DNA of 64,000 nucleotides, from assembly GCF_014192015.1 (NCBI RefSeq), contig NZ_JACHXJ010000003.1:124001-188000 (forward strand). Direction: 5' to 3'. Position 1 is the stretch's first letter. Each line of letters begins with the position of its first letter. Shown here one piece after another: positions 43,322 to 52,558 of this stretch. The DNA comes from Paenibacillus rhizosphaerae (GTDB lineage: Bacteria; Bacillota; Bacilli; Paenibacillales; Paenibacillaceae). Position numbers and translations under genes: made by a program. Under the pieces are notes generated by a model. The model had not been told where the DNA came from, made no database searches, and saw only the letters and a program-made list of their open reading frames with translations.

Positions 43322-44892
43322 GCGGATGTCCACCTCCAGCCTGCCGGATATTCGTTCTTCAGCATCCCCTCCTGCCACTTGCCCCATCCGGCCGAATAGC
43401 CGTCGATGCAGACCAGGGCGTAGCCCTTGGGCGAAGCTTCGCCCCCGCATTCCACGCGGTCCTCGGGAACGTTCAGCGTTTCGCCCTTCAAATAACGCAC
43501 GGCTTCGCCGCTTCCGGAGTCCAGCCGGATGATCCGAATGAATTCACCGGGATGCAGCGCCGTCGCCAGCGGGTGGGCCGGAACGAAACGGCCGTTCTTG
43601 ACATCGCCCATGTACCAGCCCGGGCGGATAACCTTCAGCCCGTCCAGAAGGCCTGGCGGCAGCGGCGATTGATAGATATGGGAGCCGTAGACGACCGTAT
43701 GGCCCCCCGGCACGAAGCCAATAAGATGCTCGCGGATGAAAGTTTCATACGCGGCCGTTGATGCGGCTTCGCCCTGATTCCCCGCACCTTTTTTCGGCGG
43801 CTTCCCTTTTATGGGCTTGGCGTTTCGCGATGGCCGCTCCTTTCCCTTAGTCCGGTCAGCGGACTCCGACGGAGCCGTGCTGCTCAGCAGTGCGGCTCTG
43901 GCCCGTTCCGCTTCGGCGGCTGACCCGGAGTTCGCCTCATGCTGCAGGACGGCCAGGAAATGTCCTTCGCCTTCAATCCGGTGCGGCCACAGCCGCGCCG
44001 TGCCCCGAACCTGCTCCCAAACCTGGTCGGGAATATCCCCGAATCCGGAGCCTTGTTCCTTCAGCCAATCCGTTTCACCCGCGGCAAAAGTACCGGTGCC
44101 TCCGACCGGAAGCACACGGAATTCTGGATGAGCGGCCACAAACTCCGCAATCATCCCCTCGTTTTCCTCCGGGGAAAACGTGCAGGTCGAATACACGATC
44201 CGTCCTCCGGGTCTCAGCATGGAGGCGGCTGACCTTAGAATGCTGCGCTGCATGTCCGCATACTTCAGCGGCGAATCCTCGTTCCATTCCTTGATCATCG
44301 CTTCGTCTTTGCGGAACATCCCTTCGCCCGAGCATGGGGCATCGATCAGAATCTTATCGAAAAAGGCCGGAAACTTCGCCGCGATCCGGTCGGGATGCTC
44401 ATTCAGCACAACCGCATTGCGGACGCCGTACAGCTCGATATTTTTGGCCAGAGCTTTGGTCCGGTCGGCATTCAAATCATTGGAGACCAGCATGCCTGTC
44501 CCGCGCAGCTTGGCCGCAATTTGCGTCGATTTGCCACCCGGAGCGGCGCACAGGTCCAGTACGGTCTCGCCCGGCGTCACGTCCAGCAGCTCTACCGGAG
44601 CCATTGCACTTGGCTCCTGAATATAATAAAGGCCCGCATGGTAATACGGATGCCTGCCGGGCCGTTCACCCGCTTCGGTATAGAAGCCTGTCCCGCACCA
44701 GGGAATCGGCCGCAAATCCCACGGGGTGGTAGCGAGCAGATCCTCTGTGGAAATTTTCAGCGTATTGACCCGGATGCCGCTGCGCGGCACACGGTCATAC
44801 GAATCCATAAAATCGGTATACTCCTCTTTCAGTAAGGAACGCATCCGTTCCTGAAAGGCAGCCGGCAGCTTGAGCGCCATGTGCTTCATCAT
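43318..44892 (-). CDS. RsmF-type 16S rRNA m5C methyltransferase, copy 2
   Basis: 524 residues. ETVLDLCAAPGGKSTQIAAK (SAM loop), LIDAPCSGEGMFRKD, and VYSTCTFSPEENEGM hold the two catalytic cysteines. The C-terminal domain ends GWGKWQEGMLKNEYPAGWRW. It is clearly related to the protein at 40187-41578, with a longer charged insertion (~330-370, rich in Lys, Ser, Ala) between the two domains. The start could also be the in-frame ATG at 44880. It is coupled to rsuA. Confidence 0.92.
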   Translation of the reverse strand: MMKHMALKLPAAFQERMRSLLKEEYTDFMDSYDRVPRSGIRVNTLKISTEDLLATTPWDLRPIPWCGTGFYTEAGERPGRHPYYHAGLYYIQEPSAMAPVELLDVTPGETVLDLCAAPGGKSTQIAAKLRGTGMLVSNDLNADRTKALAKNIELYGVRNAVVLNEHPDRIAAKFPAFFDKILIDAPCSGEGMFRKDEAMIKEWNEDSPLKYADMQRSILRSAASMLRPGGRIVYSTCTFSPEENEGMIAEFVAAHPEFRVLPVGGTGTFAAGETDWLKEQGSGFGDIPDQVWEQVRGTARLWPHRIEGEGHFLAVLQHEANSGSAAEAERARAALLSSTAPSESADRTKGKERPSRNAKPIKGKPPKKGAGNQGEAASTAAYETFIREHLIGFVPGGHTVVYGSHIYQSPLPPGLLDGLKVIRPGWYMGDVKNGRFVPAHPLATALHPGEFIRIIRLDSGSGEAVRYLKGETLNVPEDRVECGGEASPKGYALVCIDGYSAGWGKWQEGMLKNEYPAGWRWTSA

Positions 44893-44945
44893 CCTGTCTT
44901 ATATAAAATCGTTGGCCGGACCCCATTGTATCAGCCCTCGTCCAT

Positions 44946-44982
44946 ACAAACAACCCGCTGCGCATCAGTCGGCAGCGGGCTG
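44946..44982 (-). terminator. Terminator after the alarmone synthetase gene
   Basis: On the minus strand AGCCCGCTGC and GCAGCGGGTT pair around a 10-base loop, followed by a short T-rich tract. Confidence 0.6.
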
Positions 44983-44992
44983 AATCCGGATG

Positions 44993-45823
44993 TTATGCCT
45001 CATCGGAAGGATCGTTTTTCTTGTAGGCTGCGATCAGTTCCCGCACCTCATCGAGGAGCTGCCTCATGCTCTCCATGTCATGAGGTTCACCCGGCTCGGT
45101 CTGGGACCAGATTTGATTGAACCGTTCCTGGAACGCCATCGCCTCGTTCACCAGATGATAGAAATAGAGCTGGTGGATCATCGCCAGCACCGATGTGGTC
45201 ACGTTGGAATCGTCCTCAAACTGCTTCTGTGCCTCGAGAATATCCTCACGGATGCTCGACATTTCGTTATCCAGCACGGATGCCGCTTCCGCCGCGGTCT
45301 GTAGACGCTTGCGGATGTTCTCCGGAAGGCTCTCCCGGTACTTATATCTGAGCGAATGCTCGATCGTGGCCCAGAAATTCATTGCCAGCGTGCGGATTTG
45401 GATCTCCGCCAGTACCGGTTTTTGACCAAGCGCCGTCTGAACCGGGTACTCCACGATCATATGGAAACTGCGGTAGCCGCTTTCTTTATAATTCGTAATA
45501 TAATCCTTTTCATACAGTACCGTCAGGTCCTTCCGCTTGCGGATATATTCGGCCACGCGGCGGATATCCTCGACGAACTGGCACATGATCCGGATGCCGG
45601 CGATATCCTCGATCCCCTGCTCCAATTGGTCCATCGGAACGCTCAACCGCTTCGCCTTGTCCAGAATGCTCGATATTTTCTTGACGCGTCCGGTCACGAA
45701 CTCGATCGGGGCATATTCCTCTCTCTTCTTCAGTTCCGCACGCATCGTCTTGAATTTGACTTTCAGTTCCTCAACGGTTTGTTCATACGGTAGTAGAAAC
45801 AATCCCCAATCTCTGCCGTCCAT
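44993..45823 (-). CDS. Small alarmone synthetase (GTP pyrophosphokinase family)
   Basis: 276 residues with one RelA_SpoT synthetase domain (about 45-210) and no HD hydrolase, TGS or ACT domain. Key marks: FVTGRVKKISSILDKAKR, QGIEDIAGIRIMCQFVEDI, SGYRSFHMIVEYPVQ and EIQIRTLAMNFWATIEH. It makes (p)ppGpp from GTP/GDP and ATP. It resembles the YjbM/SasB class but is ~60 residues longer, with a helical C-terminal extension (MIHQLYFYHLVNEAMAFQER). No immediate operon partner. Confidence 0.92.
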   Translation of the reverse strand: MDGRDWGLFLLPYEQTVEELKVKFKTMRAELKKREEYAPIEFVTGRVKKISSILDKAKRLSVPMDQLEQGIEDIAGIRIMCQFVEDIRRVAEYIRKRKDLTVLYEKDYITNYKESGYRSFHMIVEYPVQTALGQKPVLAEIQIRTLAMNFWATIEHSLRYKYRESLPENIRKRLQTAAEAASVLDNEMSSIREDILEAQKQFEDDSNVTTSVLAMIHQLYFYHLVNEAMAFQERFNQIWSQTEPGEPHDMESMRQLLDEVRELIAAYKKNDPSDEA

Positions 45824-45847
45824 TCACATGCCTCCTGTCTGTCTCCC

Positions 45848-46942
45848 TCAGTGATGGTCTGCCCCCACAGCCTCGGAGATATGGGCAAAGCCGTCACGAC
45901 GCAAAAGCTCTCTCAGCCCGGCGTTGATTTTCCGGTTGATTTCGGGTCCTTCATATATAAGGGCAGTATAGATTTCCACCAGGCTTGCACCCGCCCTGAT
46001 CTTCTCATAAGCATCTTCAGCTGTAAAAATGCCGCCGGAACCGATAATCGGCAGCTTGCCGCCCGTCTGGCGGTATACCCGGGATACGACCTCCGTGGAA
46101 CGGATACGCAGCGGTTTGCCGCTTAGTCCCCCGGTTTCCCTGGCGTTCGGATGGCTCAGCCCTTCCCGCCCAATCGTCGTGTTTGTGGCGATAATGCCGG
46201 AAATCCCGCTCGGCGCCAGCGCATCGACCATTTCTTCCAGCTCGCCGTCGCTCACGTCAGGCGCAATTTTGACCAGAATATGCTTGGACTCCCCGTGCTT
46301 GGCGGCTTGTGCCCGCATCTCTTCCATAATATGCCGGACCAATGTCGAAAGTTCGCTGCCGTACTGCAGATTGCGCAAGTCCGGCGTGTTCGGCGAGCTG
46401 ATGTTAACCACAAAAAAATCCCCGTACGGATACAGGGTACGCAGGCATTCCTGATAATCCTTATAGGCTTCCTCGTTCGGAGTCACTTTATTTTTGCCGA
46501 TGTTCACGGCGACCGGGATCCGGCGGTTCTTGATGGCCGCCAGCCGCTTGGCCATGGCCTCCGCTCCCTCGTTGTTGAATCCCATCCGGTTCACAAGCGC
46601 CTCATCGGGCGGAAGGCGAAACAGTCGGGGCTGATCGTTGCCCGGCTGTCCCTTCGGCGTCACCGTGCCAACCTCCATAAAACCAAAGCCGATGGAAGAA
46701 AAACCGTCGACCGCTGCCGCATTCTTGTCCAATCCTGCTGCCAGTCCAACCGGTGTCGGAAAATGTATGCCGAACAGATCCACTGCGAGGTCTGCCGTCT
46801 CGTTCACGCCGTACATGCTTCGCAGTAGGCCCGTTCCTCCCGGAAACGCGCCCGCGGAATGAAGTCCGCCGATGACCAAATGGTGAGCTTTCTCCGGATC
46901 CATTTTAAAAAATATCGGTTTTGCCAAATTTCGGTACAGCAC
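45848..46942 (-). CDS. pyrD: Dihydroorotate dehydrogenase, class 2 (quinone-dependent)
   Basis: 364 residues from a GTG at 46942 preceded by GGAGAGGAAG; LYRNLAKPIFFKMDPEKAHH is the usual beginning of the family, so the ATG at 46966 is probably too early. An N-terminal membrane-associating helix is followed by the FMN barrel: VGLAAGLDKNAAAVDGFSSI, FFVVNISSPNTPDLRNLQ (catalytic Ser of class 2), LVKIAPDVSD and IIGSGGIFTAEDA. It oxidises dihydroorotate to orotate in pyrimidine synthesis, feeding electrons to the quinone pool. It stands alone, away from any pyr operon. Confidence 0.94.
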   Translation of the reverse strand: MLYRNLAKPIFFKMDPEKAHHLVIGGLHSAGAFPGGTGLLRSMYGVNETADLAVDLFGIHFPTPVGLAAGLDKNAAAVDGFSSIGFGFMEVGTVTPKGQPGNDQPRLFRLPPDEALVNRMGFNNEGAEAMAKRLAAIKNRRIPVAVNIGKNKVTPNEEAYKDYQECLRTLYPYGDFFVVNISSPNTPDLRNLQYGSELSTLVRHIMEEMRAQAAKHGESKHILVKIAPDVSDGELEEMVDALAPSGISGIIATNTTIGREGLSHPNARETGGLSGKPLRIRSTEVVSRVYRQTGGKLPIIGSGGIFTAEDAYEKIRAGASLVEIYTALIYEGPEINRKINAGLRELLRRDGFAHISEAVGADHH

Positions 46943-47130
46943 CAGCCAATCTTCCTCTCCATGCACATTGTTATCTCTATCCTTCAGTTTATCCTTAATC
47001 GGTATAAAAATAAAGTTTTTTGCCTGATCGGGCGGCTGGCGCCAAACCCTGCCCCTGCTGGCATTTTACACTGAAAGCCATTACAATGGGGGGTAAGATT
47101 GAATCTGATTAGGAAAGAAGGTAGAACGTC

Positions 47131-47265
47131 ATGGCAACCAAGCGCAAACCGCCGACGCTTCAGCAGAAGAAGGAAGAAGTCAACCGGAGGGCGGTGCTTT
47201 GGGTCGGGATCGGCCTGCTTTTGCTCATTCTGCTCATTTCGGTTCTGATTATTTTCAACGTGTAA
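47131..47265 (+). CDS. 44-residue single-span membrane protein
   Basis: ATG at 47131, with AGAAGGT 7 bases upstream, encodes a basic N-terminus (MATKRKPPTLQQKKEEVNRR) followed by one membrane helix (VLWVGIGLLLLILLISVLII) and FNV. The positive side should stay in the cytoplasm. The stop codon abuts an intergenic repeat of the 63184 family. Function unknown. Confidence 0.65.
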   Translation: MATKRKPPTLQQKKEEVNRRAVLWVGIGLLLLILLISVLIIFNV

Positions 47266-47345
47266 AAAAAGCGTCTATCGACGTAATGCAAAGAAGACTG
47301 ACCGCGTTTACCGGAAGTTTTTCTGGACAAGCCTTTCTGTCAAGG
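47266..47345. repeat. Short intergenic repeat, partial copy (family of 53139 and 63184)
   Basis: Shares with 63190-63250 the ordered blocks AAAAAGCG, TATCGACGTA, GAAGAC and GGAAGTTTTTCT. The second half of the element (the TATAGAAT hairpin) is absent here. Confidence 0.55.
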
Positions 47346-47352
47346 GTGCGGT

Positions 47353-48804
47353 TCACAGCCAGTGATACGTCTGATGGGGGTTCGTCTGATCCTGCTTCGG
47401 CTTCGTAAGGAACCTTTCCTTCGGAACGAGCGGCAGATCAGGCAGAACCCCCTTGCTTATGAGTACAGGAGTGCCCAGTGGAACGAGATCAAACAGCTCC
47501 TCGATGTCCGCCTTGCTCATACGGATGCAGCCCTTGGATTCGTCTTTGCCTACGCTGCCCGGTTCATCCGTGCCGTGAATCGCGTAATTGGTGTCCGACA
47601 GCTGCATGCCTCTGCTTCCAAATTCGCCGTCATCACGGCCGTTCGGATTCATCACCTTGATCGAAATCGTGAATTTTCCCTCCGGTGTCCGTTCTCCCCC
47701 CAATCCAACCTTATAACTGCGGATGAGCTTATCCCCGCTGACCACAGCCAGACGGTGCGCCGCTTTATCGACGATAATTTCGAGCCTCTCCTGCAAAAAG
47801 GGCCCCCGCCCCCACGTCGAAGCAAACGGAGACGACGGCGTATTGGCGCTGGATGCCGGTTCACCGCTCCCGCTTTCCGGTCCCTTAGAGGGATTTCCGC
47901 CGGCTTGCATCCATTCGGCCATCGGGGCAAACGCCTCCTGCATCCGCGGCGTCCGTCCTGAAACCCAGTTTTCCGGAAACGGCCGCGTCAGATCGTTCAC
48001 CGACCTCGGCAGGGCTCCGTTCTTTTCCCGGAAGGCAGCCATGGCGCTGTACAGCAAAGCCAGCTCTTCCTGCTCCAGCGTCCATTTCGCGGCATCGGAC
48101 TGCAATGCTTCCTGATCCTGCGGTTTGCATGCGCAGTCTTTGGCGATATAGGACTGATAGGTCATCTTCCCATTGCCGCCGGAAAGCATCGTATAAGAGA
48201 CCGGCAGATCGCGCGACCACAGCAGCCATTTTCCCAGCCGTTTCATGGTCAGGACCGCCAGGCGGTTTTTGGTTTCCTTCGCGCTTGACAATTCTTCCGC
48301 CAGCAGGCGCGCCTTGCCGCCCGCATCGTCCTCGCCCAGCGCGGTAAACACCGCACCAGGAACAGGCTGTCCGGCTTCTACTGCAGCCCCTTCGCCTTTA
48401 CCGGTATCCTTGGTCCCGGGCATATCTCCTGCCGCTGCTGCCTCCCGCACTTCTTCCCCGGGGTTCGCCGATTCCTCTGCAAGGCTCTGCCGCTGCGGCG
48501 ACTCCACCGAAGGCATCAGCACCAGAATGAGAATCATCAAGGCAACCGCCGCCCGGCGGATCCGCCGCCGCTTCCGCTCCGCGTCCTCGGCCTGCTTCAG
48601 CAGCTTCTGTTCGTATTCCAGCCAAATATCCGAAGGCACCCGGCTCGTTTCAAAGGCTTCATAAATTCCGCCCGACTGGTTAAAGCAGTAGTTCGCTTTT
48701 CCCTGCTGCCCGTTTTTTTCATATTCCTTCCCCAGCAAATACCATCCCATTTTGTTATCCGGATGCATCTGAACGTATTTTTTGAGATAGAGCGAATTCT
48801 TCAC
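47353..48804 (-). CDS. L,D-transpeptidase with cytoplasmic TPR-like N-terminus
   Basis: 483 residues from a GTG at 48804, with ATGGAGG 6 bases upstream. Residues 1-60 resemble TPR helices (KYVQMHPDNKMGWYLLGKEY). A membrane helix (~90-108, VALMILILVLMPSV) follows an Arg/Lys stretch, then a Ser/Pro/Ala linker and a helical region. The C-terminal YkuD domain (~360-470) has IHGTDEPGSVG and SKGCIRM, whose Cys is the nucleophile for 3-3 cross-linking of peptidoglycan. A cytoplasmic TPR joined to an extracellular transpeptidase is an uncommon layout. Confidence 0.88.
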   Translation of the reverse strand: MKNSLYLKKYVQMHPDNKMGWYLLGKEYEKNGQQGKANYCFNQSGGIYEAFETSRVPSDIWLEYEQKLLKQAEDAERKRRRIRRAAVALMILILVLMPSVESPQRQSLAEESANPGEEVREAAAAGDMPGTKDTGKGEGAAVEAGQPVPGAVFTALGEDDAGGKARLLAEELSSAKETKNRLAVLTMKRLGKWLLWSRDLPVSYTMLSGGNGKMTYQSYIAKDCACKPQDQEALQSDAAKWTLEQEELALLYSAMAAFREKNGALPRSVNDLTRPFPENWVSGRTPRMQEAFAPMAEWMQAGGNPSKGPESGSGEPASSANTPSSPFASTWGRGPFLQERLEIIVDKAAHRLAVVSGDKLIRSYKVGLGGERTPEGKFTISIKVMNPNGRDDGEFGSRGMQLSDTNYAIHGTDEPGSVGKDESKGCIRMSKADIEELFDLVPLGTPVLISKGVLPDLPLVPKERFLTKPKQDQTNPHQTYHWL

Positions 48805-48855
48805 CGGAAACCTCCATGCGCAAATGTTCTTTCTATTTATATCGGCACGCGGGAA

Positions 48856-48900
48856 ACAAAAAAACATCCCCCTCGGGGCCTATTCGGCCGGGGGATGCTT
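48856..48900 (-). terminator. Terminator of the ferredoxin gene
   Basis: On the minus strand GCATCCCCCGGCC pairs imperfectly with GGCCCCGAGGGGATG and is followed by seven T. Confidence 0.8.
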
Positions 48901-48932
48901 TCAGAAAAGGGCGAAAGCCAGCAGTAGATGCT

Positions 48933-49184
<252 letters not shown>

Positions 49185-49333
49185 CTACCTTTCTATTTAT
49201 CTATCAATCTATCAAAAAACGTAATGTTCTCCACTATAGCAGCAAAACCATACTTATATGGTAACGCAAATTTCACCGTCTCTTCAATGACAAAAATCAC
49301 ATATTTTCGTTTCGTGACTTTCGCCCTAGCCGC

Positions 49334-50632
49334 CTAAGGAAGATCTTCGTCGCGCTTATCGACAAAATCCATCTGCAGCGACGTTCCCCTGACCCGGTGG
49401 TTGCGCAGCAGCGCCGACGGATCGTCGCCGAGCATCCCCGCGGTAACGACGGCGTTCTCCCCGAACTTGTTCCGCAGCTCGTCCATGATCTTGGTCAGGG
49501 ACTCCTTCTTCGGCTGCTTCTCGTAGCTGAACAGATCGAGCTGAATCGCCGACTCCTCCTTCGGCACCAAATGCTGCAGCGTCACACCCAGCAGCCTGAC
49601 CGGCTTGTCCCAACTCCAATGCTCCGCATACAGCTTGCGCGCCGCCTCGTAGATGTCCTCGGCATTTTCGGTCGGGGCAGGCAGCACGCGGGCACGGGTG
49701 ATTGTCTTCATGTCCGGCGTCCGGATCGTGATCTGCACCCCGCCTGCGACCAGCTCCTTCCTTCTTAAGCGCCGGGCAACTTGATCGCTCAAATTGAGCA
49801 GCACCCGGTTCACATCTTCCTTGGCGCTGATGTCGTGAGGCAGCGTCGTCGTATGTCCGACCGATTTGCTCTGCTCCCGATCCTCCACCACCGGAGAAAG
49901 GTCAATGCCGTTCGCCGCCTGCTTCATCCAGGCCCCCACGACCCCGAACACGCGGATCAGCGCATCTTCGTCCGTACGCGCCAGCTGGCCGATTGTATGG
50001 ATGCCGATTTTGCGCAGCTTCTCCGCCGTCTTGCCGCCGATCCCGAACAGCTCGCCGCAGGGCTTGTTCCACAGCACGTTCGGCACATCGCGGATGCGGA
50101 GGACCGAGATGCCGTTCGGCTTTTCCATATCGGACCCCATCTTGGCCAGCAGCTTATTCGGAGCAATCCCAATAGAGCAGGGGAGCCCCAGCTCCTCATA
50201 GATGCGCCGCTGGATTTCCTCGGCGATGTGCTGGGGCGTCCCGAACTGCTTCGATCCGGTAATATCGAGATAGCATTCGTCAATCGAAGTCGCCTGCATC
50301 AGCGGCGTATAAGAATAGGCGATTTTCATAAACGCCTTGGAGTATTTGCGGTATAAATGAAAATCAGGCTTGATGACGATCAGCTCCGGGCACAGCTTGA
50401 GCGCCCGGGTGACCAGCATGCCTGTCGAAATGCCCCGTTTCCGCGCAGCATAGGAACAAGTGACGATAATCCCCTTGCGCAGCTCCATGCTTCCTGCAAC
50501 CGCGGTGGGCATGCCCCGGTATTTCTCCGGCTCCTCCGCCTCATGGACGGAGCAGTAGAACGCGTTCATATCAACATGCAGAATGACCCTTCCATTCTGC
50601 GGATAATAGGCATCAACGCTTGGCTTGTCCAT
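49334..50632 (-). CDS. dinB: DNA polymerase IV (Y family)
   Basis: 432 residues from the ATG at 50632. Palm motifs VILHVDMNAFYCSVHEAE and ATSIDECYLDITGSK carry the metal-binding carboxylates; the HhH thumb is GKTAEKLRKIGIHTIGQLA. IQLDLFSYE fits a beta-clamp-binding motif. It copies past damaged bases with low fidelity. A conserved KxxxGHTTTLP stretch is present in the little finger. The site GGGTGAG precedes the ATG; a LexA box was not recognised in the 180-base upstream gap. Confidence 0.93.
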   Translation of the reverse strand: MDKPSVDAYYPQNGRVILHVDMNAFYCSVHEAEEPEKYRGMPTAVAGSMELRKGIIVTCSYAARKRGISTGMLVTRALKLCPELIVIKPDFHLYRKYSKAFMKIAYSYTPLMQATSIDECYLDITGSKQFGTPQHIAEEIQRRIYEELGLPCSIGIAPNKLLAKMGSDMEKPNGISVLRIRDVPNVLWNKPCGELFGIGGKTAEKLRKIGIHTIGQLARTDEDALIRVFGVVGAWMKQAANGIDLSPVVEDREQSKSVGHTTTLPHDISAKEDVNRVLLNLSDQVARRLRRKELVAGGVQITIRTPDMKTITRARVLPAPTENAEDIYEAARKLYAEHWSWDKPVRLLGVTLQHLVPKEESAIQLDLFSYEKQPKKESLTKIMDELRNKFGENAVVTAGMLGDDPSALLRNHRVRGTSLQMDFVDKRDEDLP

Positions 50633-50724
50633 CTTTCTCACCCTTACCAAATTCATAAATCCAGCATACCCCTCACCAGAAACGAGGTCAAGAACCCCGG
50701 GAACCTACTTGCACGAGGAATTCT

Positions 50725-50755
50725 TTGTTACATTCCCGCGTAAAAATGATATAAT
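50725..50755 (+). promoter_or_regulatory. Candidate promoter of cimA
   Basis: TATAAT (50750-50755) with TTGTTA (50725-50730) 19 bases upstream, 57 bases before the start codon. The -10 is perfect and the -35 spacing is slightly long. There is no room for a T-box leader. Confidence 0.45.
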
Positions 50756-50811
50756 AATGAATTATACAAATGACGTAGTGATCATTCCAAGACTTCCAAA
50801 GGAGGACTCCC

Positions 50812-52431
50812 ATGTCTAAGTCCATTTCCATCTTCGATACGACCCTGCGGGACGGCACCCAAGGCGAAGGTGTCAGCTTGTCCGCCGACGATAAACTGAA
50901 GATTGCCAAGAAGCTCGATGAGCTTGGCGTACAATATATTGAAGGTGGCATTCCGGGAAGCAACAGCAAGGACATCGAGTTTTTTAAAAGGGTTCAGCAG
51001 CTGGGCCTGAGCGCCAAAATCACCGCTTTTGGCAGCACGCGCCGCAAAGACAGTAAAGCTGAGCAGGACGGAAACTTAAAGCGTATTCTTGAATCCGGCG
51101 TACAAGCCGCCACGCTCGTCGGCAAATCTTGGGACTTTCATGTTCATACGGCGCTGCAGACCACGCTGGAAGAGAACCTGGCCATGATTTACGACTCGAT
51201 CGCCTTTTTGAAGCAGCAGGGGCTTGAAGTCATTTTCGATGCGGAGCACTTCTTTGACGGCTACAAGAACAATGCGGACTATGCCGTTTCCGTGCTGAAG
51301 AAGGCCAAGGAAGCCGGAGCCGATTGGCTGGTGATGTGCGACACGAACGGCGGAACCCTCCCGCATGAGATTCATGGAATCGTCTCGAACTTGACGACCC
51401 TTATTCCTCAGGCCCAATTCGGCATCCATACGCATAATGACTGCGAGCTGGCCGTGGCCAACACACTCAGCGCGGTGGAAGCCGGCGCCCGTCAGGTTCA
51501 GGGAACGATCAACGGTTACGGCGAACGCTGCGGCAACGCGAACCTCTGCTCCATCATTCCGAATCTGGAGCTCAAGCTCGGCTACGAGTGCATTGGCGAA
51601 GACCGCCTGAAGCAGCTGACCAACACCGCCCGCTTTGTCAGCGAAATCGCCAACGTCAACATGCCGGTGAACCAGCCGTATGTCGGCAACGCGGCATTCG
51701 CGCACAAAGGCGGAATCCACGTCTCCGCCATTCTTCGCGACTCGCGCACGTACGAGCATATCGTGCCCGAGCTCGTCGGCAATAAGCAGCGTGTGCTGGT
51801 GTCGGAGCTGGCCGGCCAGAGCAATATCGTGTCCAAGGCGCAGGATATGGGCCTGGATTTCGATTCCACGAGCGAGCATTCACGCAAAGTCATCGAGAAG
51901 ATCAAGGATCTCGAGCACCAGGGCTATCAGTTCGAAGCGGCCGACGCGTCCCTGGAGTTGCTGCTGCGCGAGGCCGGCGGCGAAATGAAGGAGCTGTTCA
52001 CCTTTGAATCCTTCAAAATGCTGGTAGAGAAAACCGCCGGCAGAGCCGTCGTTTCCGAGGCCTTCGTCAAGCTGAACGTCGCCGGCAACAACGTCTATAC
52101 GGCGGCCGAGGGCAATGGTCCGGTCAACGCGCTTGACAATGCGCTGCGGAAGGCACTTGTTCAGTATTTCCCGGCGATCAAGGAAATGCACCTATCCGAC
52201 TATAAGGTCCGCGTGCTCGATGAGAAGGATGCGACCGCGGCCAAGGTTCGCGTACTGATCGAATCCCGCAACATCAACCAGTCCTGGAACACCGTCGGCG
52301 TATCGGAGAACGTCATCGAGGCGAGCTGGGAGGCGCTGGTCGACAGTATGCGGTATGCACTGCTGGGACAGATCCTTCAGGCGTCTGCACCTGAAACGGC
52401 TTCACCGTCGCAAGGGCTGGTCAATCACTAA
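50812..52431 (+). CDS. cimA: Citramalate synthase
   Basis: 539 residues. The alpha-isopropylmalate synthase family barrel begins SIFDTTLRDGTQGEGVSLSA and includes HTHNDCELAVANTLSAVEAG with metal-binding histidines and GYGERCGNANL. The C-terminal LeuA-type dimer/allosteric domain follows. The sequence follows the CimA type: it condenses pyruvate and acetyl-CoA to (R)-citramalate, giving a threonine-independent path to isoleucine. AAAGGAGG precedes the ATG. A terminator follows. The main alternative is a true 2-isopropylmalate synthase, which is less likely given the N-terminal pattern. Confidence 0.92.
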   Translation: MSKSISIFDTTLRDGTQGEGVSLSADDKLKIAKKLDELGVQYIEGGIPGSNSKDIEFFKRVQQLGLSAKITAFGSTRRKDSKAEQDGNLKRILESGVQAATLVGKSWDFHVHTALQTTLEENLAMIYDSIAFLKQQGLEVIFDAEHFFDGYKNNADYAVSVLKKAKEAGADWLVMCDTNGGTLPHEIHGIVSNLTTLIPQAQFGIHTHNDCELAVANTLSAVEAGARQVQGTINGYGERCGNANLCSIIPNLELKLGYECIGEDRLKQLTNTARFVSEIANVNMPVNQPYVGNAAFAHKGGIHVSAILRDSRTYEHIVPELVGNKQRVLVSELAGQSNIVSKAQDMGLDFDSTSEHSRKVIEKIKDLEHQGYQFEAADASLELLLREAGGEMKELFTFESFKMLVEKTAGRAVVSEAFVKLNVAGNNVYTAAEGNGPVNALDNALRKALVQYFPAIKEMHLSDYKVRVLDEKDATAAKVRVLIESRNINQSWNTVGVSENVIEASWEALVDSMRYALLGQILQASAPETASPSQGLVNH

Positions 52432-52457
52432 CGATAAAACATACTTTTTTTGAAACA

Positions 52458-52490
52458 GACCGTCCGGAGCCACTCCGGGCGGTCTTTTAT
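52458..52490 (+). terminator. Terminator of cimA
   Basis: GACCGTCCGGAG pairs with CTCCGGGCGGTC (one mismatch) followed by TTTTATTTT. Confidence 0.85.
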
Positions 52491-52506
52491 TTTCTAAAAC
52501 AAATCC

Positions 52507-52540
52507 TCAAAAAAAGAAGCCCGCCACCGGCGGGTCTTCC
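52507..52540 (-). terminator. Terminator of the TlpA/ResA gene
   Basis: On the minus strand GACCCGCC GGT GGCGGGCTTC, followed by a seven-T run, 19 bases after the stop. Confidence 0.8.
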
Positions 52541-52558
52541 ATTCAGCTTATTTAAAAA

